Assembly: GCF_009793335.1 (NCBI RefSeq)
Contig: NZ_WING01000001.1
Coordinates: forward strand, 4,464,001 to 4,528,000
Direction of reading: 5' to 3'
From: Actinomadura sp. J1-007
GTDB lineage: Bacteria > Actinomycetota > Actinomycetes > Streptosporangiales > Streptosporangiaceae
DNA length: 64,000 nucleotides
Numbering within the stretch: the first letter of the stretch is position 1; every line of letters starts with the position of its first letter. A model generated the notes under the pieces. It had not been told where the DNA came from, did no database searches, and worked only from the letters and a program-made list of their open reading frames with translations. The position numbers were made by a program, and so were the translations under genes. Below are positions 1 to 7,807 of the stretch, in pieces.

Positions 1-1
1 C

Positions 2-1129
2 GCGCTGCTGAAGGGCCCGACGACCTGGCTGTACGGGGCGGTCGGCAGCGCGTTCCCGCCCGGCACCCGGCTGCGCGGCGCGGGCGTCGTGATCAACAAG
101 GACGTCGCCACCGTGGACCTCACCAAGGAGGCCGCGACCGGCAGCGTCGAGCGGATGTCCGCCCAGCTGAGCTGGACGCTCCGGCAGCTCTCCGAGATCA
201 AGCAGTGGAAGCTGCGCATCGACGGCGAGACCGTCGCCCCGGACGGGATGGCCTCCACCCAGCCCGTCCGCGCGTGGGACCAGAACGCCCCCGACGGCGT
301 GGACGGCCAGGTCAGCCAGACCGCGTACGGCATCGGCGCGTCCGGCTACCTCAGCACCCTCGACGGCCGCGTCCCGCAGCCCGTCAACACCGGCCCGCCC
401 TGGAGCCTGTCGCGCCCGGCCGTCGCCCCCGACCACCAGGAGGCCGCCGGGCTCGGCCCGAAGGGCGACCGCGTGCTCACCGCCGCGCCCCTCAAAGGCC
501 CTGTCACGCCCCGTACGCTCCTCGCCGCCTCCCGGCGCGGGGCGCGCTTCACCCCGCCCTCCTGGGGCCGTGACGGCCTCATGTGGACCGTGGAGACGAC
601 CGCCGACAAGTCCTGGCTCTGGGCGCGGCAGCGCGGCCGCCCGCCCGTCCGCGTGTCCCACTGGGGCCTCAGCGGACGCGAGGTCCGGGCGTTCCGCGTG
701 GCCCGCGACGGCGTCCGCGCCGCCGTGATCGTCGACATCGACGGCACGCCCCAGGTCCAGATCGGCCGCATCCTGCGCGGGCCCGGCGGCAAGGTCGACG
801 TCGGCTCGTTCCTCCCGGTCAGCTCCGAACTGCTCAAGGCCAAGGACCTGGTCTGGCGCGACTACGGCACCCTCGCCGTCCTCGGCCAGAAGGACTCCGA
901 CACCCAGGACCTCCCGTACCTCATGCCGGTCAGCGGCAGCGCCATCACCTCCCTCGGCACCGGCTCCCTCGGCGAACCCCGCACGATCACGGCCGCCCCC
1001 GGCATGCCCGTCCTCGTCGGCACCCGCACGTCCGGCCTCAACGTCGTCTGCAAGCAGCGCCCGACCCGCGACCAGTTCGGCCCGTGGGTCTGCGACATCC
1101 CCGCCCGAGACCCCACCTACGCCCGCTGA
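2..1129 (+). CDS. lpqB: LpqB-family lipoprotein, C-terminal part
   Basis: The gene is cut by the left window edge; 375 residues are visible against a usual family length of about 580-600. The first visible residues (GPTTWLYGAVGSAFPPGTRL) match the end of a GerMN domain, followed by the LpqB beta-propeller-like region with repeated Trp/Gly-Arg blades. In actinobacteria LpqB is encoded with the MtrAB two-component system and is thought to act outside the membrane to modulate MtrB signalling. The downstream comF, hpf and secA genes are the expected neighbours, which supports the call. The signal peptide and lipobox lie outside the window. Confidence 0.88.
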   Translation, partial: ALLKGPTTWLYGAVGSAFPPGTRLRGAGVVINKDVATVDLTKEAATGSVERMSAQLSWTLRQLSEIKQWKLRIDGETVAPDGMASTQPVRAWDQNAPDGVDGQVSQTAYGIGASGYLSTLDGRVPQPVNTGPPWSLSRPAVAPDHQEAAGLGPKGDRVLTAAPLKGPVTPRTLLAASRRGARFTPPSWGRDGLMWTVETTADKSWLWARQRGRPPVRVSHWGLSGREVRAFRVARDGVRAAVIVDIDGTPQVQIGRILRGPGGKVDVGSFLPVSSELLKAKDLVWRDYGTLAVLGQKDSDTQDLPYLMPVSGSAITSLGTGSLGEPRTITAAPGMPVLVGTRTSGLNVVCKQRPTRDQFGPWVCDIPARDPTYAR

Positions 1130-1205
1130 CCCGCGTTCCAGGACGTCGAAGACCGGCGTCGGCGGGCCACGTCGCGCATGGCTGAGGTTGTGGGCGGTCA
1201 CCGTT

Positions 1206-1236
1206 CCGGCCGCCGGGGCCACCGCCCGGCGGCCGG
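1206..1236. terminator. Bidirectional terminator hairpin
   Basis: A perfect 12-bp stem (CCGGCCGCCGGG paired with CCCGGCGGCCGG) with a 7-nt loop lies between the convergent lpqB and hydrolase genes. There is no T-run, as is common in high-GC actinobacteria. Confidence 0.6.
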
Positions 1237-1244
1237 AGGGTCGG

Positions 1245-2123
1245 CTACCGGTGCGCGGCCAGGAACGGCAGGACGACGGCGGCCATCTCGTCAGGTACCT
1301 CCTCCGCGAGGTCGTGGCCGGCGTCGAAGACGTGTCCGGTGACGTCGTGTGCCACAAACCGTGCCTGCTCCGCGTTGCGCTCGCCGATGAAGGCTGAGCC
1401 GCCGAGCGCCAGGACGGGGATGTCGAGCTTCTTCCGGGCGGCCTCCCGGTTCTGCTCGGCGTCGGTGAGCATCGCCCGGTAGACGGCGAGCATGGCGCGG
1501 ATGCCGCCGGGCAGGGAGTAGCAGCGCACGTACTCCTCGATGGCGTCGGAGGTGGCGGTGTCGGGGCGGCCGCGCTCGTTCTTGATCATGTAGGTGATCA
1601 GTTCGCGTTCGTGCCCGGAGATCAGCATCTCGGGCACGTCGGGCTGGAAGTAGAAGCCCAGGTGCCACAGGTGCATGCCGGAGACATTCTCGGAGGTGAG
1701 GGCGGTGTGGTCCTCGAAGCCGAAGCCGGGCAGGAGGGCCTCGGCGAAGGCGAGGGAGGTGACGTGGTCGCGGTGGCGGGCGGCGAGCTGGTAGCCGATC
1801 ACCGCGCCCCAGTCCTCGCCGACCACGGCGTAGGTCCGGTGTCCGAGGCGGTCCATCAGCTCGGCGATGTCATCGCTCATCGTCGCGGAGTCGTAGCCGT
1901 CCGCGGGACGGGCGGAGTCGCCGAGACCGCGCAGGTCGGGCACCACGACGGTGTGGTGGGGCGCCAGCTTCGGGACCAGGTGGCGCCAGTGGTAGCCGGT
2001 CTTCGGCACGCCGTGCAGCAGCACGACCGCGGGGCCGGACCCGGCGGTCCGGTAGTGCAGGCTCGTTCCGTTGACGGCCGCACGGCCGGTGCGCAGGGGC
2101 GCTCCGTCATGGTCGTACATCAT
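1245..2123 (-). CDS. Alpha/beta hydrolase, epoxide-hydrolase-like
   Basis: This 292-residue alpha/beta hydrolase has the oxyanion-hole motif HGVP (residues 37-40). The nucleophile elbow GEDWGA puts Asp104 where epoxide hydrolases and haloalkane dehalogenases carry Asp (usual form GHDWG), and the catalytic His is about residue 270 (AGHD). A cytosolic enzyme using an Asp-ester intermediate is likely; the substrate is unknown. Two adjacent ATG codons begin the frame and I took the upstream one. A TetR gene on the same strand ends only 78 bp upstream and may control it. This hydrolase/TetR/GNAT block interrupts the usual lpqB-comF order, suggesting a local insertion. Confidence 0.85.
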   Translation of the reverse strand: MMYDHDGAPLRTGRAAVNGTSLHYRTAGSGPAVVLLHGVPKTGYHWRHLVPKLAPHHTVVVPDLRGLGDSARPADGYDSATMSDDIAELMDRLGHRTYAVVGEDWGAVIGYQLAARHRDHVTSLAFAEALLPGFGFEDHTALTSENVSGMHLWHLGFYFQPDVPEMLISGHERELITYMIKNERGRPDTATSDAIEEYVRCYSLPGGIRAMLAVYRAMLTDAEQNREAARKKLDIPVLALGGSAFIGERNAEQARFVAHDVTGHVFDAGHDLAEEVPDEMAAVVLPFLAAHR

Positions 2124-2201
2124 GGGGCAACCTCTTTCTTGAGCGTACGTTACAGAATGAGGGCATGGAAGGACGGGCGTCCGACGGGGCCGCGAGGACC
2201 G

Positions 2202-2783
2202 TCAGTCGAGGGTGGTCAGCGCGACGTCGATGAGGGGTTCGAGGTCCCGCGGGTCCAGGGTGATCTTCGAGGAGACCAGTAGACCGTTGAGGAAGGTGAC
2301 GAGGAAGGCGGCGACCGTGTGCGGGTCGTGCCGTTCGGCGATCTCGCCCCGCTCCGTCGCCGCCCGCAGCAGCTCGGCCAGCGCCTCCCGGCTCGCCTCC
2401 TGCATGTCGCGTACGGTGCGCCGGGTCGCCGCGTCCTGCGGCAGCCGCTCGCAGGCGGCGTTGACGGCCAGGCAGCCTCGGCCGCCGTCACCGACGGCGA
2501 TGCGGATCCGCTCCGTCAGCAGCGTACGGATCGCCGCGCGGACGTCCGCCGCCTCCTCCTCCAGGCTGCGCAGGGCGTCCGCCGTGAGGGTGGTGCGGTA
2601 GTGCTCCAGCGCGGCCCGGTACAGGCCGTCCTTGTCACCGAACGCGGCGTACAAGGAGCCCTGCCCGATCCCCAGGTGCTGGGCCAGATCGCGCACCGAG
2701 GTCGCCTCGTAGCCACGCGTCCAGAACAGCTCCATGGCGCGGCTCACCGCCGCCTCGGTGTCGAACTCCCGGGTCCTCGCCAT
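2202..2783 (-). CDS. TetR/AcrR family transcriptional regulator
   Basis: This 193-residue protein has an N-terminal TetR helix-turn-helix at about residues 25-58 (TSVRDLAQHLGIGQGSLYAAF, then DKDGLY). The alpha-helical C-terminal domain, rich in Leu, Ala and Arg, should bind ligand. It lies directly upstream of the alpha/beta hydrolase on the same strand with a 78-bp gap, so co-transcription or local repression is likely. The ligand cannot be read from the sequence. The family normally acts as a dimeric repressor released by a small molecule. Confidence 0.9.
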   Translation of the reverse strand: MARTREFDTEAAVSRAMELFWTRGYEATSVRDLAQHLGIGQGSLYAAFGDKDGLYRAALEHYRTTLTADALRSLEEEAADVRAAIRTLLTERIRIAVGDGGRGCLAVNAACERLPQDAATRRTVRDMQEASREALAELLRAATERGEIAERHDPHTVAAFLVTFLNGLLVSSKITLDPRDLEPLIDVALTTLD

Positions 2784-2833
2784 GACTCCACGCTAACCTA
2801 TCTGGAACACCCGCTCAAGAAAAGAGCGCTACC

Positions 2834-3517
2834 TCACGGTGGCCGCCACCCTGGCCGGCCCGCCGGCCCACCGCGACGACCCGGACTGCGGGCTGGACTT
2901 TCCGGGGTTCCTGCGGCGGGGCGTGAACCCGGACCGCACCGGCCGCGCATCTCCCACATGGTGCGGGTCATCTCGTACTCGACCTCGCCGAGGTGCGCGT
3001 CCGGCAGCGGGTCGTCGAACCGCGGGTGGTAGGTGCGGACGTACCGCATGCCGATGGCCCGCATCACTTTGATGGATCCGGCGTTGGCGGCCATGGTCTG
3101 TGCGATCACGCGGCTTTGCCCGACCGTGTCGAAGGCGTGCCGCAGCAGGGCGCGGGACGCTTCACTGGCCAGGCCCTGCCGCCAGTGCCGGCGGACGAGC
3201 CGGTACCCCAGATCGCAGACGGTGGGATCGTCGGGCTGATCGGGGCCATGCGCAGGCGGCAGCATCATCAGCCCGACGAACTCACCCTCCTCCCCTCCAT
3301 GGGAGAGGTGAGCCGTCCAGAAGCCCAGCCCGTCCACCTTGCCCGCCGCGGCGATGCGCCGCTGATGAGTGGCGACCACCTCGTCCCTGGTCGGGGTCCT
3401 GGCGTCGAGATAGCGCAGCACCTCGGGGTCGGAGTCGAGGCGGACCTCCAGGTCCAGATGCCGATCGGCCAGGGGTACCAGCAGCAGACGCTCGGTCCGC
3501 AAGATCGGTTGAGGCAC
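2834..3517 (-). CDS. GNAT family N-acetyltransferase (RimJ/RimL-like)
   Basis: This 227-residue protein starts with the typical ILRTERLLL strand. It contains the acetyl-CoA-binding region (LGYRLVRRHWRQGLASEA, near residues 105-122) and the late SIKVMRAIGMRY motif of RimJ/RimL-type acetyltransferases. The recognisable fold ends near residue 190 (EYEMTRTMWEM). The last ~35 residues are a Pro/Gly/Arg-rich tail with no family counterpart, so the true stop may have been lost to a frameshift. The substrate is unknown. It lies 50 bp upstream of the TetR gene on the same strand. Confidence 0.85.
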   Translation of the reverse strand: MPQPILRTERLLLVPLADRHLDLEVRLDSDPEVLRYLDARTPTRDEVVATHQRRIAAAGKVDGLGFWTAHLSHGGEEGEFVGLMMLPPAHGPDQPDDPTVCDLGYRLVRRHWRQGLASEASRALLRHAFDTVGQSRVIAQTMAANAGSIKVMRAIGMRYVRTYHPRFDDPLPDAHLGEVEYEMTRTMWEMRGRCGPGSRPAAGTPESPARSPGRRGGPAGRPGWRPP

Positions 3518-3601
3518 GCGGCAACCGTTTCACGCCGACACCGGCGAAGCGATCGTTTTCCTCCCCGGCCGTATCCGGTGGATGTGATCCAAAGCAGGGC
3601 A

Positions 3602-3712
3602 ATGACCAGGGTGGAGCGGCTGGTCGATCAGCAACCGTCCCGCAGGGAGACCTTCCCGACGCACGAGGCGCTGCGCATCCTCGCCGAGGCCAAGGAGCGG
3701 TCCCGACGCTGA
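3602..3712 (+). CDS. Possible short basic peptide
   Basis: A 36-codon frame starts at ATG (MTRVERLVDQQPSR...) and ends in a charged helical segment (HEALRILAEAKERSRR). An in-frame GTG at 3584 is an alternative start. There is no strong ribosome binding site and I recognise no family. It is listed because it lies in a gap between divergent genes and its composition is protein-like. It may be spurious. Confidence 0.25.
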   Translation: MTRVERLVDQQPSRRETFPTHEALRILAEAKERSRR

Positions 3713-3752
3713 GAGCACGGCGTCAGACCAGGTCGGTCGCGCGCAGCCACGC

Positions 3753-3794
3753 CTCGACCGCATCCGCCGAACCCTCGACCGCATTCGCCGAACC
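3753..3794. repeat. Two-copy 21-bp direct repeat
   Basis: Two nearly identical 21-bp units (CTCGACCGCATCCGCCGAAC, differing by one base) lie in tandem in the gap before comF. No function is evident. Confidence 0.6.
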
Positions 3795-3926
3795 CTCGGC
3801 CCCTTCGCCGCGCGCGGCGAGTCGTCCTGGAGCAATGGACCGCTCGCACCCCGAGGCGTCGGCCGGGTTATCCACAGGCGCCGGGGCGGATGGCGATCAC
3901 GTGGCGGGGACCGGCAGGGTCGGGGC

Positions 3927-4757
3927 ATGACCTCTCCAGCGAGCCCGTTCAATCCCGCGATCCCGTTCAGCGATCTCATCCGCGACCTCGTCGGCCTCGT
4001 CCTGCCCGAACGATGCGTCGTGTGCGCCGTCGGCGGCGAGCCGTTATGCCGCCGCTGCGGGACGGCCCTGAACGCGAAGGCGCGCCTCGTCCGCCCGGTC
4101 CCGGTCCCGCCCGGCCTGCCGCCCACCTGGACGATCGCGTCCTACGAGGGCGCCGTCCGCACCGCCATCGTCGCCCACAAGGAACGCGCCCGCACCCCCC
4201 TCGCCGAGCCGCTGGGCAAGGCACTGGCCCGCGCCCTCCTCAAGGCCGTGCCGGTGAACGGTGAAGCGGAGGCCGGGGAAGCGAAGCCGACAATCGGGGC
4301 CGCCGCGTCGGTGGTCGCGAAGCCGCCGGTCGGGGCCGCGTCGGTGGTTGGGGCCGCGAAGCCGGCGGTCGGGGAGTCGGTGGTCGTGGTGCCGGTGGCT
4401 TCGGGGCGGCGGGCCGTCCGGAGGCGGGGCCATGATCCGACGCGGCGGATGGCGGCGGTCGCCGTCCGGGAGGCGCGAGCGGGCGGCCTTCGCGTGGTGG
4501 GGGCCGACGTGCTGCGGCAGCGGCGGGAGGTGGCCGACCAGGCGGGCCTGACGGCGTCCGGACGAGTGGCCAACCTCGCGGGCGCGCTGGAGGTGGTGCC
4601 GGGCGCCCGGCTGGCGGGGCGGCGCGTCGTGCTGGTCGACGACGTGATCACGACGGGGGCCTCGCTGGCCGAGGCGGCGCGCGCGGTCCGGCGGGCGGGC
4701 GCGGAGGTCGCGGCGGCGGCGACGGTGGCGGCCACTCCGCTGCGCCGGGGAGCGTGA
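3927..4757 (+). CDS. comF: ComF family phosphoribosyltransferase-like protein
   Basis: This 276-residue protein has an N-terminal zinc-ribbon (CVVC...CRRC, residues ~30-47). Its C-terminal type I phosphoribosyltransferase domain ends in the PRPP-binding loop VVLVDDVITTGAS (~residues 233-245). ComF proteins work in competence or DNA processing in naturally transformable bacteria; in actinobacteria the role is unclear. The position between lpqB and hpf is the conserved actinobacterial context. A ~40-residue low-complexity stretch at about residues 112-152, with repeated KP..VGAA..VV units, separates the two halves and looks like a recent repeat expansion. Confidence 0.88.
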   Translation: MTSPASPFNPAIPFSDLIRDLVGLVLPERCVVCAVGGEPLCRRCGTALNAKARLVRPVPVPPGLPPTWTIASYEGAVRTAIVAHKERARTPLAEPLGKALARALLKAVPVNGEAEAGEAKPTIGAAASVVAKPPVGAASVVGAAKPAVGESVVVVPVASGRRAVRRRGHDPTRRMAAVAVREARAGGLRVVGADVLRQRREVADQAGLTASGRVANLAGALEVVPGARLAGRRVVLVDDVITTGASLAEAARAVRRAGAEVAAAATVAATPLRRGA

Positions 4758-4990
4758 CTCTACGCCCGCGGAAGGGCGGCTCTGCGCTGAGGGGAGGGCT
4801 CTGCGCCCAGGGCTCTGCGCCCAGGGAGGGTGGCTCTGCACCCGGACGAGGGTGACTCTGCGGCCCGTGGAAGGGCGGCTCTGTGCCCGGGGAGGGGCGA
4901 CCGTGCGCCGGGGAAAGGGCGGCCCTGCGCCCGGGGCAGGCTGGCTCTGTGCCCGGAACGGGCGGCTCTGCGCCCGGGAGAGGGTGACTT
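4758..4990. repeat. Degenerate 22-bp tandem array after comF
   Basis: About 11 units follow the comF stop codon directly. Successive CTCT-type anchors lie at 4758, 4780, 4799, 4813, 4834, 4856, 4879, 4901, 4923, 4945, 4966 and 4988, so the period is mostly 21-23 bp with two short units. The consensus is close to GGCTCTGCGCCCGGGGAGGG. Units are too divergent and too close together for a CRISPR array, and no cas genes are present. Confidence 0.8.
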
Positions 4991-5288
4991 TCTTCACGAT
5001 CGTCGTCAAACCCGGCAGCTTGTTACCAAGCGTAGTGAGGGGCGGCCCGGCTTGTCGTATCACACCCGATTGATCGCGGTATCACGGGTCACGTGGCGTC
5101 ATGTCGGCGGTAGAGATTTGGGAAACTCACCGCCGCGCCATGACACCGTGACCTGCGCCTCAGGTGTGGACCGCAAGCCCTGTGGATACGGGGATGCACG
5201 GCTTGTGAGCAGCGCCGCGATCGTCGGCGGGGGCGGCGCTGCGGCCTCTTGTGATGACGGTCCGTGAGTTTTTCCTCAGCCCACCCCC

Positions 5289-5317
5289 CTGACATTCGTG
5301 GCGTAAGGGGTTAGCGT
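5289..5317 (+). promoter_or_regulatory. Candidate housekeeping promoter for hpf
   Basis: CTGACA (5289-5294), a 17-bp spacer and TAGCGT (5312-5317) resemble an actinobacterial HrdB/SigA promoter. It would give a ~355-nt leader before hpf. It partly overlaps the 5' strand of the proposed leader helix, so either the promoter or that helix may be wrong. Confidence 0.4.
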
Positions 5318-5507
5318 TCCTGGCATGGCACCCGCCCGGGTCCGTGGTTGCGTTGGATCGCCGTGCTCGTCAGGAGCACGACAGGCGATCCGGCTAGCCG
5401 ATGCCAGGCGCAGGCGAAACGGCCCACGTAAGGCGACTTCTCGTCGACCGATCACGGTGCGCCTTAGAGGTAAGTCCTGCCTCGCCGGGGGATCCGACAT
5501 CCCCCGG
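5314..5507 (+). ncRNA. Candidate structured leader RNA of hpf
   Basis: The region folds into nested helices visible by eye. A long-range helix pairs CCTGGCAT (5319-5326) with ATGCCAGG (5401-5408), extended by GCG/CGC and GGC/GCC pairs on either side. Inside it a hairpin pairs GGATCGCC (5355-5362) with GGCGATCC (5384-5391) and GTGCTC (5363-5368) with GAGCAC (5374-5379). A separate 9-bp hairpin CCGGGGGAT/ATCCCCCGG lies at 5485-5507. The raiA RNA class is known upstream of hpf/raiA genes in Firmicutes and Actinobacteria, so this may be a member. I cannot test that without a covariance model. Confidence 0.45.
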
Positions 5508-5680
5508 ACCGGGAGAAGGGCAGTAGTGGCGAGAGCGCCGCGAGACCTTCAGCAGGCGGATGTGGGGACGAAGACCAGGTCGGCCGGGCGGGTGCGACCC
5601 ACCGAGCTGTGGCGTCCGGCCGGGGCGTTCAGGAGCCCCGGACCGGGCGAGGAACGCAACCGGGAGAAGGGGGGTCCCGC

Positions 5681-6349
5681 GTGAACATCACCGTGAGGGG
5701 CCGGCACACCGACGTCAACGACAGGTTCCGCAGGCACGTCGACAACAAGCTGGCGAAGATCGAACGGCTCAACCAGAAGGTCATCCGCGTGGATGTGGAG
5801 GTGTCCGAGGAACGCAACCCGAGACTCGCCGACCAGCGCGAACGCGTCGAGCTGACGATCCGCTCCCGCGGCCCGGTGATCCGGGCCGAGGCCGCCGCCG
5901 ACGACCGCTACGGAGCCCTGGACCTCGCGCTCGACAAGCTGGAGTCGCGGCTGCGCCGCGACGGCGAGCGCCGCAAGACCCACGGCGGCAAGGCGCGGGC
6001 CAAGCTCGCCACCATGGAGACCGTCCCCGAGGCGTTCCCCGAGAGCGCTCCCGCCGAGGCCGCCACCGCGGTCGCCGAGGACGACCGCGACATCGGCGGC
6101 CAGACCGAGGGCTCCGCGCCCGTCCACGACGACAACCTCGTCCCGATCCCGATGGAGGGCGACGGGCCGGTCATCGTCCGCGAGAAGTTCCACAAGGCCG
6201 AGGCGATGGGCATCGAGCAGGCCCTGTTCGAGATGGAGCTCGTCGGCCACGACTTCTTCCTCTACCGCGACAAGGCGAGCGGGCACCCTTCCGTCGTATA
6301 CCGGAGGAGAGGCTGGGACTACGGCGTCATCCGCCTTGTCGAAGAGTGA
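5681..6349 (+). CDS. hpf: Ribosome hibernation promoting factor, long form
   Basis: This 222-residue protein has an N-terminal S30AE/RaiA domain (NITVRGRHTDVNDRFRRHVD..., with KIERL and DVEVSEERNP), a variable linker, and a C-terminal dimerisation domain (VREKFHKAEAM ... ELVGHDFFLYRDK ... VVYRRRGWDYGVIRL). Long-form HPF dimerises 70S ribosomes into inactive 100S particles in stationary phase or stress. I chose GTG 5681 because a strong AGAAGGGGG ribosome binding site lies 8-16 nt upstream and the S30AE strand begins there; an upstream ATG (5609) would add a non-homologous leader. The long structured leader suggests post-transcriptional control. Confidence 0.93.
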   Translation: MNITVRGRHTDVNDRFRRHVDNKLAKIERLNQKVIRVDVEVSEERNPRLADQRERVELTIRSRGPVIRAEAAADDRYGALDLALDKLESRLRRDGERRKTHGGKARAKLATMETVPEAFPESAPAEAATAVAEDDRDIGGQTEGSAPVHDDNLVPIPMEGDGPVIVREKFHKAEAMGIEQALFEMELVGHDFFLYRDKASGHPSVVYRRRGWDYGVIRLVEE

Positions 6350-6590
6350 TGTGGCACTTGCGTCACGTCACCGCCCGGAGCGTGTCATGATCTAGAAAGG
6401 CGTTACCAGCAGAGCCGTGGACGCGGTGGTCCGGGGCGATGGCGCGGGCCTTCGGCGCGCGCCCCGTCGTCCGCGGGCCGCCGCCCCGCGGCAGTCTCCG
6501 GGGGGCGACCCCGGATCCCGAACCCTCCGGTAGACCCAGATCACTGACAGTGAAGGGGGGAAGCGGCGTCTCCTCCACGCCGCGACTCAG

Positions 6591-7352
6591 GTGAGCGAGA
6601 ATCCCGAGGCTCGCGGCTCCGCGGCGGTACCCCGTCAGGCCGGCGCGACCGAGGCCGGACGGCCCGACGCGCCGCCTCCCGGCGCGGCCGACCCGATCCG
6701 CGTGCTGATCGTCGACGACCACGCCCTGTTCCGCCGGGGCCTGGAGATGGTCCTCCAGGCCGAGGACGACATCGAGGTCATCGGCGAGGGCGGTGACGGC
6801 CACGAGGCGGTCGAGATGGCCGGCGACCTGCTGCCCGACGTCGTCCTGATGGACATCCGGATGCCCCGCCGCAGCGGCATCGAGGCGTGCACGGCCATCA
6901 AGGACGCCGCCCCCAGCGCGAAGATCGTCATGCTGACCATCAGCGACGAGGAGGAGGACCTCTTCGAGGCGATCAAGGCGGGCGCCACCGGCTACCTGCT
7001 GAAGGAGATCTCGATCGACGAGGTCCCGCAGGCCGTCCGCGCGGTGCACGGCGGCCAGTCGCTGATCAGCCCCTCGATGGCCTCCAAGCTGATCACCGAG
7101 TTCGCGTCCCTCGCCAAACGCAGCGAGGAGCGCACCCAGCAGGTCCCCGCGCCCCGCCTCACCGACCGCGAGATGGAGGTCCTGCGCCTGGTCGCGCGCG
7201 GCCTCGGCAACCGCGAGATCGCCCGCGAGCTGTTCATCTCCGAGAACACCGTCAAGAACCACGTCCGCAACATCCTGGAGAAGCTCCAACTGCACTCCCG
7301 GATGGAAGCCGTGGTCTACGCCGTCCGGGAAAAACTCCTCGAAATCACCTGA
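6591..7352 (+). CDS. NarL/FixJ-type response regulator
   Basis: This 253-residue protein has a receiver domain (about residues 36-155), with the acidic pocket in LIVDDH and the phospho-acceptor Asp in VVLMDIRMP. A C-terminal LuxR helix-turn-helix follows (LTDREMEVLRLVARGLGNRE ... ENTVKNHVRNILEKL). A ~35-residue Ala/Pro-rich extension precedes the receiver. No histidine kinase is adjacent, so it is an orphan regulator here. The position between hpf and secA is shared by other actinomycetes. GTG 6591 is the first in-frame start; its ribosome binding site is weak. Confidence 0.92.
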   Translation: MSENPEARGSAAVPRQAGATEAGRPDAPPPGAADPIRVLIVDDHALFRRGLEMVLQAEDDIEVIGEGGDGHEAVEMAGDLLPDVVLMDIRMPRRSGIEACTAIKDAAPSAKIVMLTISDEEEDLFEAIKAGATGYLLKEISIDEVPQAVRAVHGGQSLISPSMASKLITEFASLAKRSEERTQQVPAPRLTDREMEVLRLVARGLGNREIARELFISENTVKNHVRNILEKLQLHSRMEAVVYAVREKLLEIT

Positions 7353-7807
7353 CGCCCCCCACCCACCGGGCCGCCCCTCAGCGAACGCCCCCAAGACCAC
7401 TCCCCGCGACCCCCGCCCCCACCCGGGGTTCGGCACCCCCACCACCCGCAGCCAAGCGGCCCACCCGGCGAGACGGCCGCCGAGTGGCGTGAGTCAGGGA
7501 GCCGGAAGCGGTGCTTCCTGCTGGGGCACGTACGGACGCGCCCAAGAAGCGCCTAGCCCATCCCGCCGTGCTCCCGCGTCGGCTCCAAGCCACGCGACGG
7601 CTTCTGGTCCCAAGGGTCCAACGCCACGAACGAGCTCCAGAGCGCGGACGTGCCGGCTGCCTCGCCCCGCCGTCCTAACCCGCAACGTTAGGCGTGGTGA
7701 CGGGAGCGCCGGTGGGGTGATGGGCGGTGGTTGCGGGCGGCGTGGTGGTGGGTGGGGTGGGCGACCGGCAATCTCGGTTTGTCGGTGTTGTGCCTTAGCA
7801 TCGCGGG
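7353..7807. other. Intergenic region without a recognisable gene
   Basis: These 455 bp between the response regulator and the winged-helix gene are Pro/Gly-codon-like GC-rich DNA. I see no convincing start with a ribosome binding site, no conserved protein in any frame, and no strong hairpin. Confidence 0.5.

Noticed and set aside
4758..4990. CRISPR array
   Set aside because: Units are adjacent, degenerate and of variable length without spacers, and no cas genes occur in the window.
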